Of a stretch of 57,127 nt of DNA, positions 20,061 through 28,353 are shown in pieces. This stretch comes from CAYTTR01 sp964440805 (lineage in GTDB: Bacteria > Acidobacteriota > Aminicenantia > Aminicenantales > Aminicenantaceae). Each line of letters opens with the position of its first letter. Position 1 is the first letter of the stretch. The notes under the pieces were generated by a model. It was not told the origin of the DNA. It made no database searches and worked only from the letters and a program-made list of their open reading frames with translations. A program made the translations under genes and the position numbers. The stretch covers positions 1-57,127 of the forward strand of contig CAYTTR010000015.1 of assembly GCA_964440805.1 (NCBI GenBank). The letters are read 5' to 3'.

Positions 20061-21833
20061 ATGAGAGAAAAAATTTTAATCATTGATTTTGACAGTAATT
20101 ACCGGACTTCCTTACAGAAACTCCTGGAAAAGGAAGGATATCAAGTAATAACTGCCAAGGACGGTCTGGAAGGGAGTTCACTTTACCGGGTTGAGGAACC
20201 TGATCTTGTCATTATCGAACCTTTTCTACCCAAGATTCATGGATTTGACTTAATAAGGGAAATTTCCCAGGGATTTGAGAAACAATTATCTCTTTTTATT
20301 ATAACAAATTTTTATTCAGAGGTTGTCTGTTATAAGGAAGTTCTCAAGTATTTCCAAAATTCCGCTTTCATATCCAAGCCGTGCAAAAATGAACAGATTA
20401 AATCAATAGTGTCCGGATTATTAAATAGGAATTTAGACACCCAGGCTAAAGAAGGTCAGAAAAAAAAGTTATTTCCAGGAAAAGATGAGGGGATGAAACA
20501 AGAGGAGAGAGCTCCTGTGACAGGAAAGGAGGGAAAAATGAAGGGAAAGGATGATGAAATTGACCGGCTACTTAATGAAATTTTGGATAAAAAGGAGGAG
20601 AAATTTTCTAGCTCCCGCTTTAAAGGGGAAACCAGTAAAGAGATAGAGGAAATTCTGAGGAATAAGCTGGCTGAATTCTCCCGGTCTGATAAAAAACAGG
20701 AAGCTTCGGTTAAAGAGAAAAAGAAAGAAGACGATCACTTAGAAGTTCAAAAAAAGCATGAGGAGACAACACAAAAAGTCCAGGAAGAGAAAGAAAGAAA
20801 AGGTGAAGATTCTGTATCAACGAAAACAGATCAAAAGCAGGAAGAACAAAAAGACCCAACGCAACAAGAAGATACATCGAGCAGGAAGAAGACTGTGTTT
20901 CCAGAAGAAATTCAAGCGGTTGAGGATAAGAAAGAGATTTCTTTGTTTAAGGAAACTTATTTTAAAGCAAGTAAAGATAAAAAGATACCTCGCTGGATAA
21001 TGGTTGCTTCAGGCTTAACTGCAGTGGGGCTTTTGATTTTCTTTTTAATTCTGGTTATCCCTGGAAATTCTCAGAAAAAGCCAGAAATTTCCCAAAACCT
21101 CTATTCCCATCGGTCTGAGCCCGAGGAAAAAATTGGCTCAAAGCTAGAAGAAACTTCTTCTGCGATTGTCCCGGAAAAAACATCAACAGAGCTTTTAGAT
21201 GAGCCACAAGAGTTTATGGATGATGTAGAAGAAAAAGCTCAAGTTACGGCAAAGAAGCAAGAAGTTTTTTCCTCGAAACCCTCACCATCTGAAGAAAGAA
21301 GTCAAGTTCTGGCCAAAGTACCGGAAAAACCTTCAGAAGAGAGGCAAGAAAGCCGGAGTGAGAGCATGACTATTTTGCCCCCTCCTAAGCTAAAACAGTT
21401 TTCCCTGCCTGAGACCGAAGAAATTCAGGGTCGTATTTTACCAGAATCATTGCTTAGAAAAGATGTGCAGAAGGAAGAGAGTCTGGAAGATACTACAAGG
21501 CCGGAGTTGATCCCTGAGGAAAAGGTTAAAGCAGGGGATATCGTACCTTTAGAATTAGTGGATAGTCCGCCGGAGTTAATTAAAAGAGTGGAGCCAAAGT
21601 ACACTAGGGCTGCAAAAAATTTCAGAGTTGCTGGAAGGGTGGTTTTAATGATCTTGATTTCTGAAAATGGAGATGTTATTCAGGCCAAAATAATTCGGGG
21701 AATAAAGAATTCTTATGGTCTTAACGAAGAAAGTGAAAAAGCTGTGCGGCAGTGGAAATACAAACCAGCAGTCAAAGACGGGGTAAGTGTAAAAGTTTGG
21801 AAACCGGTAGCCATTGGTTTCACCGGCAAATAA
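20061..21833 (+). CDS. Membrane protein fusing a receiver domain to a TonB C-terminal domain
   Basis: A 590-residue protein with an unusual domain order. Residues 1-115 are a CheY-like receiver: acids D9/D11 (IIDFD), T82 and K106 (SKPCK) are kept, but the phospho-acceptor position is Glu53 (VIIEPFLPKIHG), not Asp. Residues ~116-311 are highly charged and probably disordered or coiled. One membrane helix lies at ~312-333 (WIMVASGLTAVGLLIFF). A Pro/Glu-rich periplasmic stretch follows. A TonB_C domain ends the protein (~505-590; VEPKYTRAAKNFRVAGRVVL and SEKAVRQWKYKPAV). TonB normally has only a short cytoplasmic N-terminus and drives outer-membrane transporters with ExbBD. No ExbBD or receptor is nearby. 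Two small genes follow closely. Confidence 0.85.
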   Translation: MREKILIIDFDSNYRTSLQKLLEKEGYQVITAKDGLEGSSLYRVEEPDLVIIEPFLPKIHGFDLIREISQGFEKQLSLFIITNFYSEVVCYKEVLKYFQNSAFISKPCKNEQIKSIVSGLLNRNLDTQAKEGQKKKLFPGKDEGMKQEERAPVTGKEGKMKGKDDEIDRLLNEILDKKEEKFSSSRFKGETSKEIEEILRNKLAEFSRSDKKQEASVKEKKKEDDHLEVQKKHEETTQKVQEEKERKGEDSVSTKTDQKQEEQKDPTQQEDTSSRKKTVFPEEIQAVEDKKEISLFKETYFKASKDKKIPRWIMVASGLTAVGLLIFFLILVIPGNSQKKPEISQNLYSHRSEPEEKIGSKLEETSSAIVPEKTSTELLDEPQEFMDDVEEKAQVTAKKQEVFSSKPSPSEERSQVLAKVPEKPSEERQESRSESMTILPPPKLKQFSLPETEEIQGRILPESLLRKDVQKEESLEDTTRPELIPEEKVKAGDIVPLELVDSPPELIKRVEPKYTRAAKNFRVAGRVVLMILISENGDVIQAKIIRGIKNSYGLNEESEKAVRQWKYKPAVKDGVSVKVWKPVAIGFTGK

Positions 21834-21851
21834 AATTATGGGGAGGAGTTC

Positions 21852-22115
21852 ATGGATTTAAGTAAGGAGCAAGAAGAGCTTTATCGGAAAACCTTTAAAG
21901 AAATTGAAAAAGAGCTTGAAAGCATAGATTCCCATATTGAAGAAGAGATTAAAAAATTGAAAGAAAAGCTGTCCAAGGTCCAGGAAAGAAAAAAGTTGCT
22001 GCGACATACCTATCTTGGCTTGGCCGAGATTTTGGGAATAGATGTGAAATCCTCTGAGGAAGATGAAGCTGAAGTGGAAAATGAAGTAGATTACTCATCT
22101 GAAAAGAACCCATAA
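21852..22115 (+). CDS. Small acidic coiled-coil protein
   Basis: An 87-residue soluble protein, almost wholly alpha-helical coiled coil (heptad-like Leu/Ile in KEIEKELESIDSHIEEEIKK), with an acidic tail. It begins 18 bases after the receiver-TonB gene, with GGGAGGAG at 21840-21847 before its ATG, and is surely co-transcribed. It is not a known family to me; a scaffold or adaptor for the charged cytoplasmic part of the TonB-like protein is an inference from position. Confidence 0.7.
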   Translation: MDLSKEQEELYRKTFKEIEKELESIDSHIEEEIKKLKEKLSKVQERKKLLRHTYLGLAEILGIDVKSSEEDEAEVENEVDYSSEKNP

Positions 22116-22121
22116 TTTTAA

Positions 22122-22150
22122 TTGACTGGAAATAGTTTTTCTTCCATAAT
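22122..22150 (+). promoter_or_regulatory. Candidate promoter for the 63-residue membrane protein
   Basis: TTGACT, exactly 17 bases, then CATAAT. The predicted transcription start falls about three bases before the ATG at 22160, so the message would be nearly leaderless or translation starts elsewhere. Confidence 0.4.
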
Positions 22151-22159
22151 TCAATTTGA

Positions 22160-22351
22160 ATGCGCAAGTTGTTTCTTCTCTGTTTGTTGCTGGGAGGAGT
22201 TTTTATCCTTTCTAAAATAAACAAAAGAAAACATCAGCAGTCTCCTTTTCTCAAACGTATTAACAGTACTGTTTCCCTTGTGGTTTGGATTCTATTGGCT
22301 AGTTATGTGTTATCTTTTTTTTACTGGCTATTTTTAAATTTTAAAAGATAA
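22160..22351 (+). CDS. Small membrane protein
   Basis: A 63-residue protein with two likely membrane helices (about 3-18 and 38-58) separated by a basic loop (KINKRKHQQ). No family is recognised. It has no clear ribosome site, and a promoter-like sequence stops just before the ATG. Composition is plausible for a real inner-membrane peptide, but it could be a chance frame. Confidence 0.45.
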   Translation: MRKLFLLCLLLGGVFILSKINKRKHQQSPFLKRINSTVSLVVWILLASYVLSFFYWLFLNFKR

Positions 22352-22488
22352 GGTAAAGTTTTTCATATTTTATAGACAGTAATAACAACTTTTTTTTATA
22401 AATGAGCGTATCCAGAAATGGAGAGTAAAGTGCTATGCCTTTTAACTTTCTATTTGCTTTAAATTAAAATCAATGTGGGAGGATTGGC

Positions 22489-24024
22489 ATGAAAACAATT
22501 TCAAGGCGGTCTTTCCTGAAGACCGGCGCCACAGCGGCTGCTGTTTCCCTGGCTACTCCCTTGTTTTCTAAAGGTTGGTATTCTTTGAGGGGAGCCGATG
22601 AAGCAGGCTATTTCGAAAGAGAATTCGGCATAACCGATACTCTTTGCCGCAAAGTTTTAGCCGAGGCTCTTTCCAAGGGAGGAGATTTTGCTGACCTGTA
22701 CTTCGAACACACTGTCAGCAATTGGCTCATCTTAGAAGATGGAAAGATCAACCGGGCCATGAGTGATGTTTCTCTGGGAGTTGGGATCAGAACAGTCAAG
22801 GAAGACCAGGTTGGTTATGGATTTACCCAGGAGTTAAACGAAAAATCCATGCTTGTGGCTGCTTCAACGGCTGCCACCATTGCTGAGGCTCAGGCGGCTC
22901 AACCTGTGGGAAAATTCATCAAATTGAAAACCAATAATTTCTATCCTTTGAAAACTCTTCTTACTTCAATTCCCATTGAGTCCAGGTTTCCTCTGGTCCA
23001 ATCGGTAAATGACAAATGTTTTTCACTCTCGCCTTTTATAGTCAAAGCCAATGTCGGTTTCCATGACCAGCAAAAACGTATATTAATTGTAACCAGTGAG
23101 GGAACAAAAGCAGAAGATTTACAGCCAAGAAATTATCTCTATGCCTCGGTAATAGCTGAGAAAAATGGCCGTAGAGAAAGATCCGGCTGGAATATTGGTG
23201 GCCGTTATGATTTTTCATTTTATACTTCTGAAGCAGTAGAAAAAATAGCTAAAACCGCGGTTGTTCGTGCTTTGGTTTTGTTTGAGACAGTTCAGCCTCC
23301 GGCAGGAGAAATGCCGGTTGTTCTTGGTCCTGGAGTAACGGGAGTACTTCTCCATGAGGCCATAGGACATGGAATGGAAGCAGATTTTAACCGCAAAAAT
23401 ATTTCCACCTACTCAACTATGCTTGGCAAAAAAGTAGCAGAGCCGTTTGTAACTATTGTTGATGATGGTACCATTCCCCAAATAACTGGTTCCATTAATG
23501 TTGATGATGAAGGAACACCCGGCCAGAAGACTGTTCTTGTTGATAAAGGTATTCTTTCCAGTTATATGCACGATAAAATATCGGCCAGCTACTATAAGGT
23601 GAAACCCACAGGAAACGGACGCCGGGAAAGTTATCAGCATTATGTTCAGCCGAGGATGCGGACTACATACATGGAAGCTGGCCCAGCTAAACCCGAGGAT
23701 GTAATAAAAAACGCTAAGAATGGTATCTATGTTCAGGATGTAAGTAATGGACAAGTGAAAATCGGGGAAGGTGATTTTGCCTTTTTCGTCTCCCAGGGAC
23801 AACTGATTGAGGATGGTAAACTCGGAGCTCCCATCAAGGATGTCAATATAATGGGCAATGGACCGAAAATGCTGTTGAATATTATCATGGTTGCTGATGA
23901 TTTCCAGTTGACTGAAGGAGGAGGTGGAGCTTGCGGAAAAGGAGGTCAGGCTGTTCCTTGTAGTTTCGGCCAGCCAACTTGTCTGGTGAAATCCATGACC
24001 GTTGGTGGTCTAAAGGCCAGATGA
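22489..24024 (+). CDS. tldD: TldD-like metallopeptidase with Tat signal peptide
   Basis: A 511-residue TldD-family protein. TldD with TldE forms a heterodimeric zinc peptidase that threads and cuts unfolded peptides, for example in microcin B17 and CcdA processing. The zinc motif HExxxH is intact in LLHEAIGHGMEAD, and the third zinc-ligand region follows (ACGKGGQAVPCSFGQP). Unusually the N-terminus is SRRSFLKTGATAAAV, a textbook twin-arginine signal, followed by a hydrophobic stretch and cleavage-like region, predicting folded export to the periplasm. E. coli TldD is cytoplasmic. GGGAGG precedes the ATG. The stop is 13 bases before the partner gene. Confidence 0.92.
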   Translation: MKTISRRSFLKTGATAAAVSLATPLFSKGWYSLRGADEAGYFEREFGITDTLCRKVLAEALSKGGDFADLYFEHTVSNWLILEDGKINRAMSDVSLGVGIRTVKEDQVGYGFTQELNEKSMLVAASTAATIAEAQAAQPVGKFIKLKTNNFYPLKTLLTSIPIESRFPLVQSVNDKCFSLSPFIVKANVGFHDQQKRILIVTSEGTKAEDLQPRNYLYASVIAEKNGRRERSGWNIGGRYDFSFYTSEAVEKIAKTAVVRALVLFETVQPPAGEMPVVLGPGVTGVLLHEAIGHGMEADFNRKNISTYSTMLGKKVAEPFVTIVDDGTIPQITGSINVDDEGTPGQKTVLVDKGILSSYMHDKISASYYKVKPTGNGRRESYQHYVQPRMRTTYMEAGPAKPEDVIKNAKNGIYVQDVSNGQVKIGEGDFAFFVSQGQLIEDGKLGAPIKDVNIMGNGPKMLLNIIMVADDFQLTEGGGGACGKGGQAVPCSFGQPTCLVKSMTVGGLKAR

Positions 24025-24037
24025 AAGGAGAATGAAG

Positions 24038-25360
24038 ATGAACAAAGAGATGTATGATCTGGGAGCTTTTACCCTGAAAACGGCTAAATCAGCAGGGGCC
24101 AATAATTGCCGTGTGGGGATACAAAGTCAAAGATTTGTTACTATAAGCTATCGGGACAGGAGGCCGGAAAATATCAAGGAGGCATCAACCAGAGGGTTGT
24201 CTGTTGAAATTTATGTCAATGGCCGTTACTCCAGACAAAGCACATCTGATCTGAGGAAAGATGCTTTGGAAGGATTTATTTCCAACGCTGTAGAAGCCAC
24301 TAAGCTGCTGGCTGAGGATCTTTTCCGGACCATTCCTGATCCTAAGTATTATGAAGGCCGGAAGGAGCGGGATCTGAAAATCCTTGATCCTCACTATGAA
24401 AACTATTCACCAGAAGAAAGACATAAAGTGGTCAAAGCTATTGAGGATTCCTGCCTGACTCACGGAGGCGAGAAGGTTATATCTGTTATGGCCTCAACCT
24501 ATGACAGTTACAACGAATCTTTAATGATGACCAGTAACGGATTTGAAGGCTACCGAGAATCCACTATTTTTCAGGCTGGAGGCCAGATGTCTGTCCAGGA
24601 CGAAGGAGATCGTCGACCGATGGAAGGAGCATATGCAGTTGGAGTAATGAGGGATGAGTTGCCAGAGCCTGGAAAAATCGGAGTAGAAGCGGCTCGCCGT
24701 ACTTTGGATTTACTGGGAGCAAAGAAAGTTAAGACAGAAACTCTCCCTGTTATCATTGAGAACAGGAATGTATCCAGAATTTTCGGGGGATTCTTGGAAG
24801 CCATGTTCGGTTATAATATCCAGCAAAAACGATCTTTCCTGGCTGATAAAAAAAGGGAAAAAGTGGCAAGTGAGCTCTTGACCCTTATCGATGATCCCTT
24901 TCTGAAAGGTGGATTGGGCAGCAGGCTTTTTGACGGTGACGGTTTTGCTGCCAAGAAAAGAACTATGCTCGATGCTGGAGTTCTTAAAGAATTCTATATC
25001 GACTGGTACTATAGCCGGAAACTTGGCTGGGAACCAACAACAGGAAGCCCTACCAACCTAATTATTCCTCCTGGAAAAAGGTCTATTAAGGAAATAATGA
25101 AAGACCTGGGGAGAGGAGTCTTAATCACTGGTTTTATAGGCGGCAACTCCAATTCAACAACAGGAGATGCTTCTATTGGAATTTATGGGAAGCTTTATGA
25201 TAAGGGTGAACCGGTTCAATCAATTTCAGAAATGAATCTAGCTGATAATCACCTGGAATTCTGGAACAAATTAGTGGAAGTAGCTGATGACCCCTGGCCT
25301 TATTCCTCTTTCCGCACTCCCAGCCTGGTGTTTAAAGATGTAGTGGTTTCTGGCCTGTAA
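24038..25360 (+). CDS. tldE: TldE/PmbA-like partner subunit
   Basis: A 440-residue PmbA/TldE family protein, the non-catalytic partner of TldD. It lacks an HExxxH motif; the equivalent region reads FGGFLEAMFGYNIQQKRS. The late GFIGGNSNSTTGDAS is characteristic of the family. I choose ATG 24038 because AAAGGAG stands seven bases upstream; ATG 24032 would leave only one base of spacing. It has no signal peptide of its own, so if TldD is exported by Tat, this subunit either hitchhikes as a complex or the pair is not obligate. Confidence 0.9.
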   Translation: MNKEMYDLGAFTLKTAKSAGANNCRVGIQSQRFVTISYRDRRPENIKEASTRGLSVEIYVNGRYSRQSTSDLRKDALEGFISNAVEATKLLAEDLFRTIPDPKYYEGRKERDLKILDPHYENYSPEERHKVVKAIEDSCLTHGGEKVISVMASTYDSYNESLMMTSNGFEGYRESTIFQAGGQMSVQDEGDRRPMEGAYAVGVMRDELPEPGKIGVEAARRTLDLLGAKKVKTETLPVIIENRNVSRIFGGFLEAMFGYNIQQKRSFLADKKREKVASELLTLIDDPFLKGGLGSRLFDGDGFAAKKRTMLDAGVLKEFYIDWYYSRKLGWEPTTGSPTNLIIPPGKRSIKEIMKDLGRGVLITGFIGGNSNSTTGDASIGIYGKLYDKGEPVQSISEMNLADNHLEFWNKLVEVADDPWPYSSFRTPSLVFKDVVVSGL

Positions 25361-25424
25361 TCAGGATGTAGAATTCTAACCTGGAAGAAAATAGGTTAAT
25401 AGTAAAATCTCCGTAAATGTGATA

Positions 25425-25465
25425 AGAGGAAGGGTATGAAATTTCTCATCCCATCCCCTTCCTCT
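25425..25465. other. Long imperfect hairpin between tldE and tsaC
   Basis: AGAGGAAGGG and CCCTTCCTCT form a perfect 10-bp inverted repeat with a 21-base loop that itself can fold (ATGA ... TCAT plus GGG/CCC). There is no U-tract in either direction. It may slow or end the tldDE message. The rest of 25361-25518 shows nothing else. Confidence 0.4.
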
Positions 25466-25518
25466 CTTCACCTAAATAATTTCAATCCCGGAAATAGGGA
25501 TGCTTACTGGTTTAACTT

Positions 25519-25547
25519 TTAAATCAATTGCAAATGCATGTTATAAT
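25519..25547 (+). promoter_or_regulatory. Extended -10 promoter for tsaC
   Basis: TTAAAT (three of six), 17-base spacer, then TATAAT preceded by TGT, an extended -10. Transcription would start near 25554, upstream of both possible start codons of the next gene. Confidence 0.5.
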
Positions 25548-25670
25548 AAGAAAGCAAAACAATCCCACCTATATCACATGAAAACGAAGTGACTGTAGTA
25601 ATCTCAAATTTATTAGTGGTGAGTGGCGGGTCCGCAAGGAGAAATAAGTTTATCTGATGTTGAAATAACC

Positions 25671-26312
25671 ATGAAAGTGCTCAAAATTCTTCCTGAAAAA
25701 ATTGAAAAAGACAAAATAAGGAATATTGTTTCTGTCTTGCGCAAGGATGGGATTGTTATCTATCCAACAGAAACCTTTTATGGTCTTGGAGTAAATGCTT
25801 ATTCTGCCAGAGCAGTGGAAAAGGTTTACCGCCTTAAGAAAAGAATCAAGAGAAAGCCACTTTCCGTAGTTATCTCAGATCTTGAAATGCTTTGGGAAGT
25901 TGCAGTCAATGTTCCACCTGTCTTTGAGGTTCTTGAGAAAGCTTTCTGGCCAGGTTCGTTGACCATGGTTCTCCCTGCTTCCTCTAAACTTCCACAAAAT
26001 CTCCTGGCTGAAGGAAGCACTGTTGGGGTTCGGTGGCCTGATTTTTCCTGGCTTCAAGCATTGATCAAAGAAGCTGGATTTCCCTTGACTGCAACCAGTG
26101 CTAACCTTTCTGGGGAGAAAGAAATTTCAAAAGTAGATGAAATTTCATCTGAATTATCAACTGAAGTCGATTTAATTATAGATGGCGGGGAAACACCGGG
26201 AAAGCTACCTTCCACAGTTATTGATCTGACTTTTAGGCCTCCTCGTCTTCTCCGGGAAGGAATGATAAGAAGGGAGGCTATTGAGAAAGTCCGGTTTTCT
26301 TCCCTTTTATAA
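25671..26312 (+). CDS. tsaC: Threonylcarbamoyl-AMP synthase (TsaC/Sua5/YrdC family)
   Basis: A YrdC-domain enzyme that makes threonylcarbamoyl-AMP from threonine, bicarbonate and ATP for t6A modification of ANN-decoding tRNAs. Recognisable motifs are GIVIYPTETFYGLGVNAYS, KKRIKRKPLSVVI (the KRxxxxP region), FWPGSLTMVLP, VGVRWPD, and PLTATSANLSGE. Only the YrdC domain is present (about 213 residues), without the C-terminal Sua5 domain. I start at ATG 25671, which aligns with typical N-termini; a GTG at 25623 gives 16 more residues. Neither start has a well-spaced ribosome site (AAGGAG is 28 bases from the ATG). Likely essential. Confidence 0.92.
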   Translation: MKVLKILPEKIEKDKIRNIVSVLRKDGIVIYPTETFYGLGVNAYSARAVEKVYRLKKRIKRKPLSVVISDLEMLWEVAVNVPPVFEVLEKAFWPGSLTMVLPASSKLPQNLLAEGSTVGVRWPDFSWLQALIKEAGFPLTATSANLSGEKEISKVDEISSELSTEVDLIIDGGETPGKLPSTVIDLTFRPPRLLREGMIRREAIEKVRFSSLL

Positions 26313-26331
26313 TGGTATGATTGCAGAATAT

Positions 26332-26583
26332 GAGAGCACCAGCTATACCCTGTAGCGACATTGAGGATTTAGCCTTTTCGAATCGCTCTTTGAGGGAATC
26401 CGACTTTGCTGGGGGCGAGGATGTGTTGAGCAGGCCTCAATAAAAGGAATTACACACAGACTAATACAGGATAAGATGAATTGGCTTGGATTGATTGTGC
26501 GGAGTTCCACAGCCGCCGAGAATAGCGGTGAGAGAATGGCGTTAAAAATCCGAACCGGAGCGAAGGGCATAGCTGGTGCTCTC
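26332..26583. repeat. 252-bp noncoding element with 15-bp terminal inverted repeats
   Basis: The ends are GAGAGCACCAGCTAT and its exact reverse complement ATAGCTGGTGCTCTC, 222 bases apart. The half nearest 26583, read on the minus strand, resembles 29567-29630 on the plus strand, sharing TCGCTCC, CGGATTTT, ACGCCATTC, TCGGCGG and AACTCCGC in order. A GGCGG-N10-CCGC hairpin is kept in both. The 75-codon frame inside is not preserved between copies, so it is noncoding. It may be a nonautonomous mobile element or a structured RNA. Confidence 0.7.
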
Positions 26584-26590
26584 CAAGTTC

Positions 26591-27361
26591 CTAAGGGGTT
26601 TTAACAATGAATTTTCTTCCGTTAAACTCAAGGATGGACATTTTTATCTCATAGATTTCTTCCAAAAGTGATTCGGAGAGGATTTCCTCTGTTTTTCCAG
26701 AGGCAACTATATTTCCGTTTTTCATGAAGACCAGGGTGTCAGAATAACTGGTGGCCATCTCCAGATCGTGAAGAGTTAGAACCAAGGTTTTGCCTTTTTC
26801 TGAACTAAGCTTGCGGATTAGTTCCAAGACCTCGATTTCATGCCGGGGGTCAAGGAAAGTAGTCGGTTCATCAAAGAGGAGAACCTCTGCTTTTTGGGCT
26901 AAAGCCCTGGCGATCAAGATTAGGCGTCGCTCTCCACTACTCAACTCAAAGAGCTGCCTCTTCCGGTACTCTTCCATTCCCACAAAAGAAAGTGCTTCTT
27001 CAGCAGCAGCTCTGTCTTCCTCAGAGGGAGAAGAAAATGGGGAAATGTAAGCCGCCCGGCCCATTAAAACAAAGTCCAGGACGTTGTAATTGAAGACTGA
27101 GACCAGCTCCTGGGGAACGTAACAGATTCGGCGGGCTCTGTGGTTGCCGGTGAGCTTGACCAGGTCTTTTCCGTCTACAAAGACGGTTTTTTTCCCTATG
27201 GGGAGAATACCGCCCAGGCATTTTAGAAAGGTGGTTTTGCCTGCTCCATTAGGGCCAATCACTGTTGTCACCCGAGAGCTTTCCAGGTTGAGTTCAGACA
27301 CATAAAGGGAAAAATTCCGGTAGGAAAATTGAAGATTTTGGATAACAACTTTCATAGCCAT
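26591..27361 (-). CDS. ABC importer ATP-binding protein (FepC/BtuD type)
   Basis: A 256-residue ATPase. Walker A is GPNGAGKTT, the signature is ELSSGERRLILIARALA (with SGER in place of SGGQ), Walker B LLFDEPT, and the switch His is in LTLHD. It belongs to the class that powers uptake of iron-siderophores, haem or cobalamin. It is third in an operon with the permease and binding protein and overlaps the permease end by ten bases. The next feature downstream, eight bases after its stop, is the 252-bp element. The substrate is discussed under the binding protein. Confidence 0.93.
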   Translation of the reverse strand: MAMKVVIQNLQFSYRNFSLYVSELNLESSRVTTVIGPNGAGKTTFLKCLGGILPIGKKTVFVDGKDLVKLTGNHRARRICYVPQELVSVFNYNVLDFVLMGRAAYISPFSSPSEEDRAAAEEALSFVGMEEYRKRQLFELSSGERRLILIARALAQKAEVLLFDEPTTFLDPRHEIEVLELIRKLSSEKGKTLVLTLHDLEMATSYSDTLVFMKNGNIVASGKTEEILSESLLEEIYEIKMSILEFNGRKFIVKTP

Positions 27362-28353
27362 ACCGACTGGGTTTTTTTCAAAAGAAAAATAAACAGTGGA
27401 ATTCCAATTAGACTGGTGAAAATGCCGACAGGAATCTCAAAGGTGGCTAAGCTCCTGGTGAAATCATCTGCCAGAATGAGAAAGCTTGCACCCAGGGCAG
27501 CAGAGAGAGGAATGACTAATCGGTTGTCAGCTCCTATCATCATCCTGACAAGATGAGGGACAATGAGCCCTATCCAGCCTATTATTCCAGCTACTGAAGT
27601 CGCAGCAGCTGTAGCCAGAGTAGCAGCCAGAATAACCACAACTTTTTCCCGGCGCACGTTTACTCCCAGTGACTTGACCTGCTCATCACTTAAGGAAAGA
27701 ACATTAAGCCTCCACCTGAGAAGTATCATCACCAGAATTCCAATGGTCATCAGTGGGGCAGAAAGCCAGATATCTCTCCAGGATGCCAATGACAGGCTTC
27801 CCATAAGCCAGAAAAGCAGGGATTGAAGGGCATAGGGACTGGCGAAAAATTCTACAAGAGAAAGCAAGGCTGAAAAAAAAGCAGTGATAATGACTCCGGT
27901 CAGGATGAGAGTAACAATATGGACATCAGTGGTTCCAGCGATAAACAACACCACCATTACTGCTCCCACGGCAAAAACAAAGGCGGCTATTTGAGGGGGA
28001 AAGTTTTTACCCAGGAAGACCAAAGATAGGGCTGCTCCAAAGGCTGCTCCAGCTGATAATCCCAGGATGTATTCATTAATCAGCGGATTCTTGAAGAGAG
28101 CTTGAAGGGAGGCTCCGGAGATTGACAGAGCAGCTCCCACCAGGAGAGCCAGCAGAAGACGGGGCAATCTGATTCTAAAAAGGATGTCAATATAGGCTTG
28201 GGGAATATCGGCCGAAGGAAAAACAGGAGAGAGAAGAGTTTTAATAATATTAGCAGGAGAAATGGAATAGGCACCGATGTTGAGAGAAAGTAGAAGCATA
28301 ATCAAAGGAAGAGAGAGAATGAACCAAAAGAAAAACTTGGCTTTTTTATTCAT
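27352..28353 (-). CDS. FecCD/BtuC-type ABC importer permease
   Basis: About 333 residues with the ten-helix pattern of the FecCD family. LPRLLLALLVGAALSISGASLQALFKNPL is interrupted here into the family signature GAALSISGASLQALFKNPL, and GWIGLIVPHLVRMMIG is the coupling-helix motif that contacts the ATPase. I use ATG 28353, which overlaps the binding-protein stop; in-frame starts at 28365 and 28368 would add a few residues. It forms a homodimer with two ATPase subunits in known systems. Confidence 0.93.
   Translation of the reverse strand: MNKKAKFFFWFILSLPLIMLLLSLNIGAYSISPANIIKTLLSPVFPSADIPQAYIDILFRIRLPRLLLALLVGAALSISGASLQALFKNPLINEYILGLSAGAAFGAALSLVFLGKNFPPQIAAFVFAVGAVMVVLFIAGTTDVHIVTLILTGVIITAFFSALLSLVEFFASPYALQSLLFWLMGSLSLASWRDIWLSAPLMTIGILVMILLRWRLNVLSLSDEQVKSLGVNVRREKVVVILAATLATAAATSVAGIIGWIGLIVPHLVRMMIGADNRLVIPLSAALGASFLILADDFTRSLATFEIPVGIFTSLIGIPLFIFLLKKTQSVWL

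Noticed and set aside
26343..26570. 75-codon minus-strand frame inside the terminal-inverted-repeat element
   Set aside because: The related copy at 29546-29660 has stops in the same frame, so the element is not coding.
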